From assembly GCA_964017195.1 (NCBI GenBank), contig OZ024892.1, positions 12,534,071 to 12,598,070 of the forward strand: a stretch of 64,000 bases of DNA, in the 5' to 3' direction. Positions 1 through 11,510 of this stretch are shown in pieces. This DNA is from Siderastrea radians (Eukaryota; Cnidaria; Anthozoa; Scleractinia; Rhizangiidae). Numbering within the stretch: the first letter of the stretch is position 1; every line of letters begins with the position of its first letter. A program made the position numbers and the translations under genes. Below the pieces are notes generated by a model. The model made no database searches. It was not told the origin of the DNA and was given only the letters and a program-made list of their open reading frames with translations.

Positions 1-420
1 AAGCTTAAAGTTTAACATGGCAAACAAAAATGAGGAAGTAACTGCGTAGTGAGGAGGAGGAGGAGGAATGAGGAGGAGGAGGAGGAAATGCGTAACGCCA
101 AAATGCGTAACACCAAAATGCGTAACGCCAGAATGCGTAGTGAGGAGGAGGAGGAGGAATGAGGAGGAGGAGGAGGAGGAGGAATGAGGGATGTTGCACA
201 TTTTGGTGTTGCACCAAAAATGTGCAGTGAGGAGTAGTGAGGAGTAAATGAGATGGTTAGATCGAGTAACCGCTTCAAACCGGTAGAAACTGCTCTGAAC
301 TGGTGCAACCTGCTTACAACCGGTTTAAAAATCAACCCTTTACATAAATAACTCATAAGGAAATGAGGAGCGGTGAGGAAGAAATGAGGAGTTGTGAGGA
401 GGAGGAATGAGCACGTATTT
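1..420. repeat. GAGGAGG / ATGCGTAAC low-complexity repeats
   Basis: The first 420 bases are built from GAGGAGGAGGAATGAGG runs and a short direct repeat containing ATGCGTAACGCCAAA (about 88-135). The ORFs in this stretch are proline/leucine/serine-rich translations of the repeat and are not called as genes. There is no other recognisable feature. Confidence 0.8.
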
Positions 421-542
421 TGCGCATGCGTATAACCTATTATGAGTAACTCACTCTACCACATACCTCATACCACATTAACTAACTCGTTATGAGTTAC
501 TAAAAGGGAGTTGTAAACGAATGTTTTTTCAGGAGTTAGTTC

Positions 543-1298
543 ATGGCCTATCTTTGCAAATATTGTCAAAAACCCTTTAGTCGTAGTGACAATCGCGACC
601 GACACGAGAAACAGAGTTGTCGTTTAGCTTACCAAACGGAAGACCAACCAGAACAACAGGAAAACATGCTTCCATATTCTCTTCCACCATCTCCCTCAGT
701 TGATGAAAATGAAGAAAATGAGAACATAGACGAAAGTGAAGACATTGGAGACAATGATAACATACATGAGGACGAAGAAGAAGAACAAGACCCCTGGGAA
801 CTTTTGAGAACTGAAGTCAAACTGGATCTCAGTCAGAAATACAGCAAACAGGTGGAGCAGTTCCAAGAAAAAGGGTTTTCTCAAACAGTGGCTGAGGCCA
901 AAGCGTTCAACCGTCTGCTTCCTTATTTTAGGGTAAAGTTAAGAAGGCTCTACCTAAAATCGCTCAAATGGTATGATCGTCTAAAAAGGGATCCAGTGCA
1001 CGAAGAAATTATTAAAACTTTGCATCGGCTTATGAAAGAAGAAGGAATGGACCGTGAAGAGGCTATGGAGGCAGCGGTTGATAGAAGAAAATTTTTATTA
1101 AATAGAGTTTTCCGTCGGCGATCGGTGCCTGAAGAGGAGGAGGCGGAAACTTCCGAAGAGGAAGACGGTGAAAACGATGAAGATGAGACGACCATTGAAA
1201 ATGAGACAGACACTGACAATCAAGATGATGAGGTAGACAGTGACGACGATGAGGAGATGAAGGAGGGGGAAGGAGCAAACAAACCAGGCTGGTTGTGA
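543..1298 (+). CDS. C2HC zinc-finger acidic protein, Polinton/adintovirus-associated type
   Basis: A 251-aa open frame. Residues 4-25 form a single zinc finger (C-x2-C-x12-H-x4-C), followed by a long acidic, glutamate/aspartate-rich region, a helical charged middle part (about residues 85-190) and a second acidic tail. The finger is nearly the same as that of the 65-aa ORF at 2200-2397, so the two are related. From memory, the combination of one N-terminal finger with this helical middle is found in cnidarian proteins near Polinton-type elements; this is recognition, not a search. A DNA-binding regulatory role is inferred from the finger only. The C-terminal Glu/Asp repeats make distant matches unreliable. 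Confidence 0.6.
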   Translation: MAYLCKYCQKPFSRSDNRDRHEKQSCRLAYQTEDQPEQQENMLPYSLPPSPSVDENEENENIDESEDIGDNDNIHEDEEEEQDPWELLRTEVKLDLSQKYSKQVEQFQEKGFSQTVAEAKAFNRLLPYFRVKLRRLYLKSLKWYDRLKRDPVHEEIIKTLHRLMKEEGMDREEAMEAAVDRRKFLLNRVFRRRSVPEEEEAETSEEEDGENDEDETTIENETDTDNQDDEVDSDDDEEMKEGEGANKPGWL

Positions 1299-2120
1299 AC
1301 CCAAGTTAATCAAAATGTACTACATTGAACGTGAATAAAATATGTGAGCTCTCCTAAACTATTGTCGTAATGATTGTTTTAAACTACCCAATAATAGTCT
1401 TGGAGTTGTGATGGGGTAGTGATGGAGGGAATGAGGAAGAAATAAGGAGGGTTACTCCCTATGAGTTATATGGAGTAGTAGACTTTGAACTCTAGAGTTG
1501 ACCTTTGACCCTTAGAGTTGACCTTGACCTTTGGACCCTGATCATGTGCTCATCACATGATTCGACCCCAGACCCTTCCCAATCACAGACCCACCCTTAG
1601 AATTTTGACACTCTGGATAAACAAATCGTACTTTCATCATCTCAAGCCTAGCTACAAGCCATGACATCCTCAAATTATCCTACCTCTCTCGCCACTTGGG
1701 TGGATAGCTCAGTGGTATGCTCTCGACATTTCAAATTGAACATTTCAAATCCCAAGAAAATAGTTGTGAGTTCAATTCCTCAATAGGTAAATGAGTACTA
1801 GATAGGATCCTTTCTACTTCACTCACCTCTCTACATCTTCTCTACTATCTTTCAGATCTCCGTCAACATGCTGGATCCAGGTTCAACCAACCCCCTTCTT
1901 TTTTCCCTTTCTTCTTCTCCTTCTACCCAAAATGGGGTGTGGTGCCTATGAGTAGGGGTTAATGATGACGTCATGATAGCACGTAATAGCAACGTGACTC
2001 GTTTTCCAGACCCTTTTTGGGACCCTATCGGTTTTGGTACAAAATCGTATGAGGTATTTCAGTCACTCTTTTGGAGCATATGGGTATACCCCTTTATAGT
2101 CAATGGTAGACACTCACACT
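1299..2120. other. intergenic, no gene seen
   Basis: Mostly AT-rich spacer with a GAGGAATGAGGAAGAAATAAGGAGG patch near 1425 and a short direct repeat of AGAGTTGACCTTTGACC around 1492-1530. No ORF or RNA gene could be supported. Confidence 0.5.
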
Positions 2121-2124
2121 CAAA

Positions 2125-2140
2125 ACATATATAAGTGCAA
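2125..2140 (+). promoter_or_regulatory. TATA-like box before the small zinc-finger ORF
   Basis: ACATATATAAGTGC lies about 65 bp before the ATG at 2200. The same arrangement (a TATA-like box a short distance before a small viral-type ORF) recurs at 3509 and in the 21-kb element. Confidence 0.4.
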
Positions 2141-2199
2141 ATGTTTAGCATTTGCTACTCATTCAGAGTGGAAGAGTGTTGTGAACACAAGGGATTAAC

Positions 2200-2397
2200 A
2201 TGTCTTATCTTTGTCAGTATTGTGACAGACCCTTTAGTCGCAAGTATAATAAGGACCGTCACGAGAAAGCTGGTTGTTGGAAACAAGTGAAAAACACGGT
2301 CACTATGCCTACTGTCTCTTCGGACAATGTGGAGTCTGTCAAACCCGATGAGTGTCCGGATAAAATAGTTAACCTTGGATCTGAGGAAAAGGAATAA
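2200..2397 (+). CDS. small C2HC zinc-finger protein
   Basis: A 65-aa ORF with an N-terminal finger (C5, C8, H21, C26 spacing) that matches the finger at 543-1298 at most positions, including the FSR and DRHEK motifs. The rest is short and unremarkable. It may be a truncated paralogue of the upstream gene or a separate small regulator. It ends in TAA at 2395-2397. Confidence 0.5.
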   Translation: MSYLCQYCDRPFSRKYNKDRHEKAGCWKQVKNTVTMPTVSSDNVESVKPDECPDKIVNLGSEEKE

Positions 2398-2829
2398 TTG
2401 ACCACAAAAAGTGTTTTTGGAGACAACCCAGATTGCCTTTGCCTGGATATACCCACACAACAACAAAAGATTCAGAAGGAACTGAACGGCTCCAATTGAG
2501 TATATACTCATTCATTACAACATTTTCATCAGATACTATTCTCGCCCGGGGTATTCTCGCCTCAAACTCCGATGAATTGGGGGATGAAAAATTAGTGAAT
2601 GGAGATCTGGTTGTTAAAGGATGGAAACCTCGTTACACTGCTCCTGCTTAATAGAGTTTGATAGTATTGTACTTGTAACTATTGTAAGATAAATAAAATA
2701 GAATGGTAGAGCATTACTAACTGGTTCCATGTTCCAGGGTCCAAAGGTCAATGTGGTCTGAACTACCCACTTAACAAGTTCGAGCAATCTCCATTGAACC
2801 CATCAACAAATGGCTTGGCCGACATGTAG

Positions 2830-3204
2830 TATTATTTTTACAAAAACGATGAGTTAGACGGTGAATACATCACCGAATTTGTCAGTGGCGGCCCAAAGAA
2901 CTATGGATATTTGAAATCGGGCGGCAAAACCGAATGCAAAGTGCGGGGGTTTAGTCTTAATGTGGAAGGCTCCAAGTACCTCAATTACCAACTGATGCGG
3001 GACAATGTCATCGCCGAGATCACTAACCCTCAAGAAAAACCACGGGAGTATCAAATTATGAAATCGTACCAAATTTACCGTGACCCGAAAAACTACACGT
3101 TGGAGAATCATCCGGAAAGCAAATTTTACCGCCTCGTGTACGACAAGCGAGTGATTGATCGGGCCACGTTTAAAACTTATCCTTACGGCTACTTCCGCGG
3201 TTGA
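2830..3204 (+). pseudogene. C-terminal fragment of Polinton-type DNA polymerase B
   Basis: The frame opens after a stop at 2827-2829 and runs to TGA at 3202-3204 (about 124 aa). It contains the motif string EFVSGGPKNYGY and ends in YPYGY plus a few residues. I recognise this as the end of the protein-primed family B polymerases encoded by Polintons/adintoviruses. Polymerase motifs A, B and C and the exonuclease domain are absent: upstream DNA holds unrelated short ORFs, so this is a decayed 3' fragment. It belongs to a different element from the one at 15,758-37,070. Confidence 0.7.
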
Positions 3205-3504
3205 AAAACGTCACATAGAACTTTACGGAACGCTTGTATATAGTTTTATTTTCTGGTCGTCTTTGCTAGGTTTCGAAGTCGACCATTTTTATTTTTTGTT
3301 TTCTTGTAGATAAATGTTTAAAATTCGTTAGTGTTATTTTATTATTATTTTTTTAATCGCAGGCTCTTTCGGCTTCGCCTGTTTGTTGTGATCCTTATGT
3401 AAAGGCTCGGTTGGAACCAGTGTTGTAAACATGAATAAGTTAAGTTGACCGAAAACAATAGTTGGTTTTCTGAGATACGGTGGGGTGTTTTCCGGGAATG
3501 AACA

Positions 3505-3520
3505 CAATAGACTATATAAC
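3505..3520 (+). promoter_or_regulatory. TATA-like box
   Basis: GACTATATAACCC lies about 40 bp before the ATG at 3553. Spacing and sequence fit a polymerase II core promoter for the following small ORF. Confidence 0.4.
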
Positions 3521-3552
3521 CCGTCACGTCCAATTTGCATTTCATTTCAGTC

Positions 3553-3759
3553 ATGGAAACCGCCGGTAAAGTTCAATTTACCTTAATCCCTATTTATAAA
3601 CGATGCAATGAAAAAAGAGGAGTCAAAGTCATTCATTACCAAGCCAGCTGGAAACAAATCGGACATTTTCAACCAGACCAAAGTATTGAAAAGGAATTAC
3701 AAAAAGGATTAGAAACCGGTATTACGCAAGTACTTGAACCAGACACGAATGACATATAA
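3553..3759 (+). CDS. small hypothetical protein (68 aa)
   Basis: The ORF could begin at 3535 (ATG within CATTTCATTTC), but the ATG at 3553 follows the TATA-like box at a typical distance. The product is charged and contains several lysine-rich stretches; no domain was recognised. It lies directly after the polymerase B fragment on the same strand and may be part of the same decayed element. Confidence 0.35.
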   Translation: METAGKVQFTLIPIYKRCNEKRGVKVIHYQASWKQIGHFQPDQSIEKELQKGLETGITQVLEPDTNDI

Positions 3760-3930
3760 TGAGCCCCACTTACGTGTACGTGACTTACGGTTATTATGCA
3801 AATGAGTTAGGGTTATTGAGCCGTAAACGTGTACGTGACCTAGGGTTAGGGTTTAATTGACAGGTCGGAACCCTTTGATTTGATTGACAGGTCGGCGGCG
3901 GCGGCATCCTTTGATACCTATCCTAGCCCA
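3760..3930. repeat. short direct repeats (ACGTGTACGTGAC; GATTGACAGGTCGG)
   Basis: ACGTGTACGTGAC occurs twice (about 3771 and 3827), as does TTGACAGGTCGG (about 3857 and 3883). TAGGGTTAGGGTTT lies between them. This could be the degraded edge of the viral-like remnant; no gene is present. Confidence 0.4.
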
Positions 3931-3939
3931 CATTACTAC

Positions 3940-5470
3940 TGTCAGTTGTACAAAGGTTTGATCCAAGAGGTACTTATTGATTAATTAACATGTGTATTAT
4001 ATGCTTGTTTTTTTTTTTCAGACCAAGATGAAGCAGTTTTCATGGGAGGCTGAGCATAAAAAAATGGAAACACATGTTGGCAATAGGACATTATTTATGG
4101 TGCATGGTGATGAATGTGCACATATGAAAGGACAATATTTTGTGGAGAGAATACAAATAAACATGATCTTTGCAGCAGCACTTCATATCTTATGTCTTTT
4201 TAACTTGTTGTTATTATTCTGGGGGAGGGGGTGACTTCTTTACTGCATGTTTGTCAAGACCACTGCAATTCAGATGTAAGTTAATTGTAACTGAGTCTTG
4301 ATGTTGGGGTGTTCACCAACAAGTGTATTTAACAACGAGTTCGCAAACTTTAGCCCTATAGTGAACTGAAGATACTTATAATGAAAAACAAATCATGATG
4401 GAATTGATTTACTTCTAACAACATCATGGCATTTTAGGATTTGTTCCATTAAAAGTTTTTCAATGCACCCAGGATTGTTTACTTACCTATCATTGTCAGC
4501 TGTGATGATATTTTACAGTGTGGTTGTTCAGTTTTGAACTCAGTAGGCCCAATATATAATAGACAAGCTTACTGTAGCAGAATTATTTGTACCTGTTATT
4601 ATATGGTTACTAATGTAGCTGAGAATTTATACCACGACATTATGCAAGCCAGACCTTAATATTAAACATTCTCAGCCTCCAGGGTAAGCATTGCATAAGC
4701 CTTTAGGTGAGTTGAATGATATTGAAAAATATGCCTTCTAACAGCCAATTAGAGTCGGAGTAGAAGGTGAAGTTTCTATAGGCATAACCAGAGATTTAAG
4801 ATTTTCAACCAAGAAAAGGGTTGCCCTTGAGTAGAAAAACTGCTGACAACAAACAACTTTTGTTAGAATGTGAGAATCTGTAAACATTTATTGTTGTTCT
4901 TTGTCTAATTTCTTTTAATGCATTTTCTTGCATTACCAACCATGTCCCATGTGTCAAAAATCCATCTAACGAGCGATTTCAGACTAAATAAATGTTAAAG
5001 CTTGTTTTATATCCGACGCTAAACGTCTACGGTCTAAAGTAAAAGAAACGATGTTTAAGGAAATGAAGAGTGCTAAAACGAGTCTCAACAAATAAGTTGT
5101 AGGCGGCCAACACAGAAACAAATGTTCCTATCCATCCACAACCGACCTTGTACAAAACGTATGGCCCTTACGTTGTTCTCGTTCCTTTTTATTCTGCGTT
5201 TCTTCTCGATCTTAGAGTCAACAACCGCCGCGAGAAGGATAGCCTCCCACGCAGTCGTTTTTAGGGGAGTCGTATTACCCTCCTAAAATACGACTCCCCT
5301 AAAAACGACTGCGTGGGAGGCTACGAGAAGGAAAGAACTCCAAGAAATATTTTGGTGGCCATCTTGAATTCAAGAGCTTGATCACGTGGTCACGCGTCAA
5401 CCAATCAGACATTTTTCGCCAGTCAATTCTCGATCCTTCACTGGCGAAAAATGTAGTACGCATGCGCTGC
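3940..5470 (+). repeat. diverged dispersed repeat, copy A
   Basis: This segment resembles 7005-9290 in the same orientation. Shared landmarks are TTGTACAAAGGTT.GATCCAAGAGGT near the left end, a short coding-like piece (3995-4234 here, 7112-7350 there) sharing FAAALHIL, a stretch around ACAAACAACTTTTGTT, and CACGTGGTCACGCGTC near the right end. The coding-like piece follows a poly-T/CAG acceptor-like site, which suggests an exon of a duplicated gene or transposon. I do not recognise the family. Confidence 0.55.
5231..5332. mobile_element. fold-back MITE with 34-bp perfect arms and 9-bp target duplication
   Basis: Arms at 5241-5274 and 5289-5322 are exact reverse complements (34 bp) around a 14-nt loop. 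CGAGAAGGA flanks both sides (5231-5239 and 5324-5332), consistent with a 9-bp target duplication. It lies inside repeat copy A and has no counterpart in copy B, so it inserted after the duplication. Confidence 0.75.
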
Positions 5471-5583
5471 GCAAAAAATCACGTGTCAGGTTTCCAGCTT
5501 TGTAATTGGTTCAGGAGCGAAAATGCCCGCGAGAAAAGAATTAGAAGACGGAGTGATGGCTGCCGTGTTATGGCGATAGCCAG

Positions 5584-5762
5584 ATGGCTTTTCTTCACGT
5601 CTGCGAGAAATCGAAACTAGATTTGTCCTCGTTATCAAGTGGATCATATTCTGTAGGCAATTTAGCATCCTGGGACAGTTCAACAAATGCTGCCAGTCGG
5701 TTTATTTTTCTGCAGTCGACGTCGAAAGATGCTGCCTCGCGAGGAAAAATAGCACAGAAAAG
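5584..5762 (+). CDS. possible short first exon, unknown gene
   Basis: An ORF from ATG 5584 reaches a good donor-like site (AAAAG|GTCAGT) at 5762. The predicted peptide is serine-rich and matches nothing I know. Upstream DNA is relatively GC-rich with GCGC motifs, as at a promoter. No second exon could be assigned, so this is tentative. Confidence 0.2.
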
Positions 5763-7004
5763 GTCAGTGATTTGAACGTTTTTGCTTGGTGTAAGTTTCA
5801 TGCCACCCGGTCCAAAAAGAAATTATAAAAGGGTAAAAAGTCGATTTCTGGGCTTTCTGTAGATATATGACTTGGCTTGGACCAGGTGGCAGGGAAATGA
5901 TAATTTCCTGATACGTGTAGACTGTTTTGGGTGAATAATTCGTACCATCTCGAATGTCATGGATGTTGTTCAGATGGTATCTTTTTCCGGTATTTTAATA
6001 CAAGTTATGACTACGAGATGTAAGCTTACTTTCTTTACTCGTTTATGTAGATTACGCCTATGCATGACTTTCTGTAAGCATGGTTTGCAGAGTTACAATA
6101 TTTTATTTGCCTTTTGTAATTTCCACAATCCCTTTTTGTATAATTTCATGCTGATACAATTGTGTAGTTTGAGAATAAATTTTCAACGTGTGGATTATTT
6201 TAATGTGTCTTAAGGTTTTTCACTCCCTGTTAGAAAGATGTTTGTTGTTTATCTGACGAGCAAGAACCAGATGGAAACATTTAAGCATTTAAGTGTAAAT
6301 TTTTTAAAATTACACATTTTTAGCAAGTAGATTTTTCACTCTTTGTCATAAACATTGCTTGATGAGCAAGAACCATTTGGGGTGTTTCTAGTTTTATATT
6401 TAAATTTTTTTTTTGGTTTTGTTCTTAGTTGTCAGTCAGTTCTTTATCTGTTGCTGTAGTGTAGCCCGAGGGAATATATTTATTTTCATTCTGAAACATA
6501 TTTGTACCCCCATCCCTTTTTTGCTTGGGGCACCTCCCCTGTAAGCTCATTTGGATATGTAATTGCTAACTCTGATCTGTTTTTAGTACATAAAAATATA
6601 CTGTTCTTACAGTTTTTATAGTCATGGACAAAATTACAATATTATTGGCCCAAAATTGGCAGTCACCAGAGTCACTAATACTAGTAAAATGATGCTTGTC
6701 ATAGACACAGACACATTGGGAATCAAACTTGATTTAAATTTTTGTGAAAATAATTTTCATAACCCCTGCTTTCCCTTTAGGTGTTGTCTTTGCCCCAGAA
6801 ATGCTGGGTGCAGGGTAGTTTCTGTTAAATGTGCACTTTTTAGCCCAGGATCATCAACTTTTTTTTAAGTTTTAACATAATGCTTGTCCAAAATGATAGT
6901 GGTACTAAATGCTTTCAAGATGTCACATGTTTCAGATCTTACCACCTTACACCCTCCTTTGATAATCAGAATTATAATAAAATGCTTACTTGCCTTTGTT
7001 TTCA
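5763..7004. other. non-coding, AT-rich
   Basis: No ORF over 90 aa with coding character, no RNA gene. Two similar stretches (about 6210-6290 and 6330-6400, each with GAGCAAGAACCA and a run of T/A) indicate a small local duplication. Confidence 0.5.
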
Positions 7005-9290
7005 AGTGTTGTCATTTGTACAAAGGTTGGATCCAAGAGGTGCTTGTTGATTAATTTCAAAACTGATTTAGTGTCAACATTTGTATCATATGCTTTTTTT
7101 TTCAGACCAAGATGAAAAAGTTTTCATGGAAGACTGAGCAAAAAAAATGGAAACACACATTGGCAACAGGACATTATTCATGTGATGGTGATAAATGTAC
7201 ACGTGTAAAAGGACATTATATTGTGGAGAGAATGCAAATAAACATGCTCTTTGCAGCAGCACTTCATATCTTGTATCTTCTCACCTTTTTGTTGTTGTTG
7301 TTGTTGCTGTTATTGGGGGAGTGGGTTACTCCTTTAGTGCAAGATTGTCAAGACCACTGTAATTCAGATATAAGTTAATTATAATGGGGTCTTGATGCTG
7401 GCAAGCTGTTGTTGGGCTGTTCACCTAAATGGGAAATGGTCAAAAGTATTGTGCTCAGACAGGACCCACCATGCGGCAAAAAGACAGGTGGTCTCTTCGT
7501 GTACCCCCTTTCCCCTTCCCCCCCCCCCCGTTTCCCCCACCGTTTGTATAGCCCCCACATTATCAGGAGTAGAAACTAAGAAAAAGATTCAATCCTCCCT
7601 GTGCCATTTCTCCAGCAATGCAAGCTTCAAGCACACCTAATATGAAAGTCTCAACTCAAATTTTGAGGCCAATAAATTTTGACCATATGGCTATCCAGAC
7701 AGGTGGTATCTTGCATAGCCCCCCTACCCCTACATGAGGTGGGTCCTCATCGAGTACACTTGTTATGACCACTTCCCTAATGGAATCAAATCATGATTGG
7801 AACTCATTTACTTCTTTTAGGATTTTGCTCAATTAAATGTTTTTCAATGTACCCAAGATTGTTTATTGAAATATATGTAATGTCAGCTGTTTCGGTGATT
7901 GTTCAGTTTGAAACTCACTAGGTGAAATAATAGACCAGCTTACTCTACAGCTGAATTATTTGGACCTGTTATTATATGGCTGGTAATACAGTTCAGAATT
8001 TATACCACACTCTGCAAGCGAGACCTTTCTGTTAAACAGTCTTAACCATTGCATGAGCCTTTAGGTCAGTGTAATTAATGTAGGTCAGCAACAAAACAGT
8101 TGGACATTTATCACATCCCTGGAAACCAGTTTATATGCAATAATTTCGAAAGAACTTTCAAAGTAGCACAAAAAGTGTACTGGACTGGCAAGTCGACTAC
8201 AACTGTAGGAGCAACAAAACAGTTGGACATTTGTCACATCCCTTCAAAAATCTAAATAATTGAATAATTCAAATCTTTTTTATTATGCTCAAAGCTCTTT
8301 GGGACTCTGTGCTATCTACTACTGAAGACAACTCCAAATTGATGTTCACAATTCTTGGTAAGGCCTTGGTGGCCTGTAGTCTTTAGTGATTTATAACTAA
8401 TTTTCAATCTAGTATTTGCAGTTACTAGTAAGTGCAAAGTACTGAATATTTAATTTGCCTTCTAACAACCAATAAGAATCGAAGTAGAATGGTGTAGTTT
8501 CTTTAGACATACAAGTTTTTTGACCATCCCGAAAAGGGTTGCCCTTGAGTAGAACAAGATCACAATGAGAACAAACAACTTTTGTTGGAGTGTGAGAATC
8601 TAAAACATTTAATTACTTCTTTGTGTAATTTTGTTTATGCATTTATAAGCTTAATATTTTTTCTAGCGGTACACAGTGCAGGTACTAACTCCACGCCAAA
8701 GTAATGCACTTATTTTATTAAGGAGGATACTCTATAATTTGAAAACTGGTACAACACTTAAAAAATTTTGTAACGGTCAACGTCAGGCACGATATTATTC
8801 TGCAATACAAAAAACACTTCCTACCAACATGCTATTTTTTAACTTACGTCCACACCGATTGAAAATGGCTTTACATTTTCCTAGACCTGTTTCCCCGACT
8901 GCTGCAGGCTTTCTAAGAAATCTCTTATTAGGGACAGTAAAATGTTTCAGTTTCTTGCAATTACAACCATGTCTCATGTGCTAAAATCTATCAAACGAGC
9001 GATGATCAAATGATGTTGCCAAGTGCCGAAACGATTCTCAAAACGCAAGTTACAGGTGGTGAACACGAAAACAAATCGTCCTGTCCATCCGCAACCAACC
9101 TCGTCTGAGACTTATAACCCTTACGCTGTTATCGTTCCTTCTACTTCTGTGTTTCTTCTCGAGCTAACAGTCAACAGTTGCCGAAAGAAAGAAAGACCTC
9201 CAACAACTTTGGTGGCCATCTTGAATGTAAGATCTCGATCACGTGGTCACGCGTCGACCAATCAGACATTTTTCGCCAGTGAATCTCGAT
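7005..9290 (+). repeat. diverged dispersed repeat, copy B
   Basis: Second copy of the repeat at 3940-5470. It carries extra DNA relative to copy A: a C-rich/G-poor insertion around 7420-7780 (poly-C at 7519-7530) and about 350 bp at 8660-8960. The coding-like piece at 7112-7350 contains the shared FAAALHIL motif followed by a leucine-rich hydrophobic run encoded by TTG/TTA repeats. Confidence 0.55.
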
Positions 9291-9770
9291 CCTCGATCTT
9301 AACTCTCGATCTTTCTCGATCCATACAAACAATCCCAGAAAGGCAGGGTATTTTCCAATAGTACTACCTTTAATACATTGAAAAACAAACGCTTTCACAC
9401 ATAACAAACTGTTTGCCTGTTAAGACGGAATAGAAAAAACGCCTGCACAATCTTCACTGAACAAAATGAAATGATCGCTTTACAGGCACCATGTTTGTTT
9501 TTCTTAAGCGCCCATTACAGTATCTCGTTGCTATGATACGCGGTTGCCATGCACGTGCAATTTTACTTCCGGTCGTCCGCAAATTTTTCGCGCGCTTTCT
9601 GGCCTCCCGGCGCCGGCCCGTCGCCGGTTCAAGTCGCCGATATTTTTTTTTATTTCGTTGCGACAAACACAAAAGAAACCTTTTTGTTTACTTTTGAAGT
9701 TGATTTTAATTTTGTACTTTACGTTTACAACATGTGAGTTGTGCCTTTATTTATTAAACTGGGTGTTTTA
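9291..9770. other. non-coding
   Basis: No supported gene. It includes a GC-rich island around 9580-9630 (GGCGCCGGCCCGTCGCCGG) immediately before the transposase relic, which might be its old promoter. Confidence 0.4.
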
Positions 9771-9777
9771 GTTGAAA

Positions 9778-10905
9778 ATGAGCTCAACGTTATCCACGTA
9801 CGCACGTAAACAGAAAGCGCAGCGATGGTTGCAGGTCGATGGGGAAATGCAGATCGCGAAAAGCCGACATTCAAAGATTTTCAGTGTCAGGTCGGGGATA
9901 GCAATGTCAATGACGCGAAGGCAAACCGAAATAGGTATTGTGCCATCATCCCGAACCCATAAAGAAATCCCTGTGTCAGCGGCCGTGACTTCGACTGCTC
10001 CCAAACTACCTAACGTCGCTTGCAAGAAAACTGTGGTCGATGTGCGAACCTGTGAACTGTCCTTCCGAACCTGAGCAACTCCAGTGTTTAGACAGCTCTT
10101 CAATAAACGAAGCTCTCGAGGCCACTGACTTGCAGCCACTGTCGCAAGACAGCGTGGAGCAGCATACAGCAAGAAAGGAAGCTTGTAAATTGTCCTTGAA
10201 AGCAGCTCTATCGCGCGAATTTCTTGCCCACATTGATAATGCTATTATTATTAAAAGCACACGATATAATACCTGACAAATAATGGTGAGCTCGATACAT
10301 CTGATGGGCAACGTCTGCTAACAACCTCACTTGAGAAATTAGCAAAAAGTAATTTAAGCGATCTAAAAGACTGTGACTGTGGAAAGGACTGAGAAATACG
10401 AATTTTGTTCGGTAAAACAAAACACAGTTGAAGAGTTTGAGTTCGAGTGCAGTCGATGTGAACAGAAATTCAGCTTGAAGAGTGATACCTCTGTCGTGAA
10501 AGCCACAACTCGTCCAAGGTCTGCAATACGTAATTTCGTTGCTCTTTCATTCCTTGTCAGTGGGCAGTATTTCAAAGATTATCATAAAATTCTCTGAACT
10601 CTAGGTCTGGACCAAGTCAGTTCGACTCAGTGGATCCACATTGTTGAGAGGTCTGTTGAATGGCTTGCGCCGTTCGTAAAACAGATCGCCAACTGGACCG
10701 TGAAAGAGGCGAGAACTCAAGCAATCCAACGGAAAAACCAATCACCATTACACATCCAGTTCGACGGCTTTTATCTGACTCGTGGCCATTATTCCAACAA
10801 CAGCTCAGCTCAGCTCAGCTCAGCTCAGCTACCGGACTACCGTCCACGATGCCAAGAATGGGAAAATTATCGCCTTAGCGACCAAGCCATTTAACGCTTA
10901 GGCAC
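9778..10905 (+). pseudogene. frameshifted transposase-like relic
   Basis: Several overlapping plus-strand frames (9778-10074, 10040-10276, 10373-10597, about 10600-10905) read as consecutive parts of one decayed protein. A CxxC motif (FECSRCEQKF) lies in the third, and the string QFDGFYLTRGHYSNNSS lies near 10760. From memory the last motif belongs to a transposase-like family abundant in cnidarians; I cannot name the superfamily with confidence. A (CAGCT)n microsatellite at about 10803-10830 interrupts the conserved block, and frameshifts separate the pieces, so it is not functional. Confidence 0.5.
10803..10830. repeat. (CAGCT)n microsatellite
   Basis: About five tandem copies of CAGCT inside the transposase relic. 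Slippage here probably contributed to its frame disruption. Confidence 0.85.
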
Positions 10906-11387
10906 CTGGCCATTGAAAAAAACGAGCGTCACTTCCGGTGCCACGAAAAATGTACTTTTCTCGTCGAAAAGTAAACGTAGCTGCTGCATTTTAAAAGAAT
11001 TCGAAAAAACATCTATTTTTCTCGATTTAAGCATCCTTTTTGCGAAAAAACAGAAAACAAAAAAATTATACCCAAAAGAGTGGTCAAAGAAGCACATTTT
11101 TTATTCTTATTTGTTCATTTTTCTTCGTAAGCCAAAACGCATGCTTAAATTTCTTCAAATCGGCTTATGAAATGGTATTGCAAGAAATTATGGACAAAAA
11201 AGTAAGTCTTTAATTAAAAAGGGATTTTTCTGTTTCTGATCACGTGACATTGGGCGTGGTCTGATGACGTCATAAACTGAACCATACTTGCCCTCAATGA
11301 ATGTTGTCCAAATTTGGTCCAATGAAAGCATACATGTGTTGAGTTACAGCAAACTCATTTTTCCCTAGCAACGGCCTCAAAAGATAC

Positions 11388-11510
11388 TGTAATGGGCCCA
11401 GGGGCGGGGGGGGGGGGGGGGGTGGAAGCAAACTTCGCCAATTTTTCGTGACCTGATGATCCACCAAAAATTGACGTCACATCCGGTTGAAAAAATCGGC
11501 GAGCAGCTCG
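11388..11510 (-). repeat. dispersed repeat with poly-G, inverted relative to 43265-43370
   Basis: The reverse complement of this stretch resembles 43265-43370. Shared words are CCGGATGTGACGTCAA, GGTGGATCATCAG and the CCCCGCCCCTG/GGGCCC block. A G-run of about 18 lies at 11406-11422. Confidence 0.55.

Noticed and set aside
1..356. ORFs in the GAGGAGG repeats
   Set aside because: Serine/leucine/proline repeats from microsatellite DNA.
2433..2651. 72-aa plus-strand ORF between the zinc-finger ORF and the polymerase fragment
   Set aside because: No motif and no promoter; could be old viral DNA but cannot be supported.
10891..11170. Overlapping ORFs of 68 and 85 aa after the transposase relic
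   Set aside because: Lysine/phenylalanine-rich products of AT-rich DNA on both strands; no domain.
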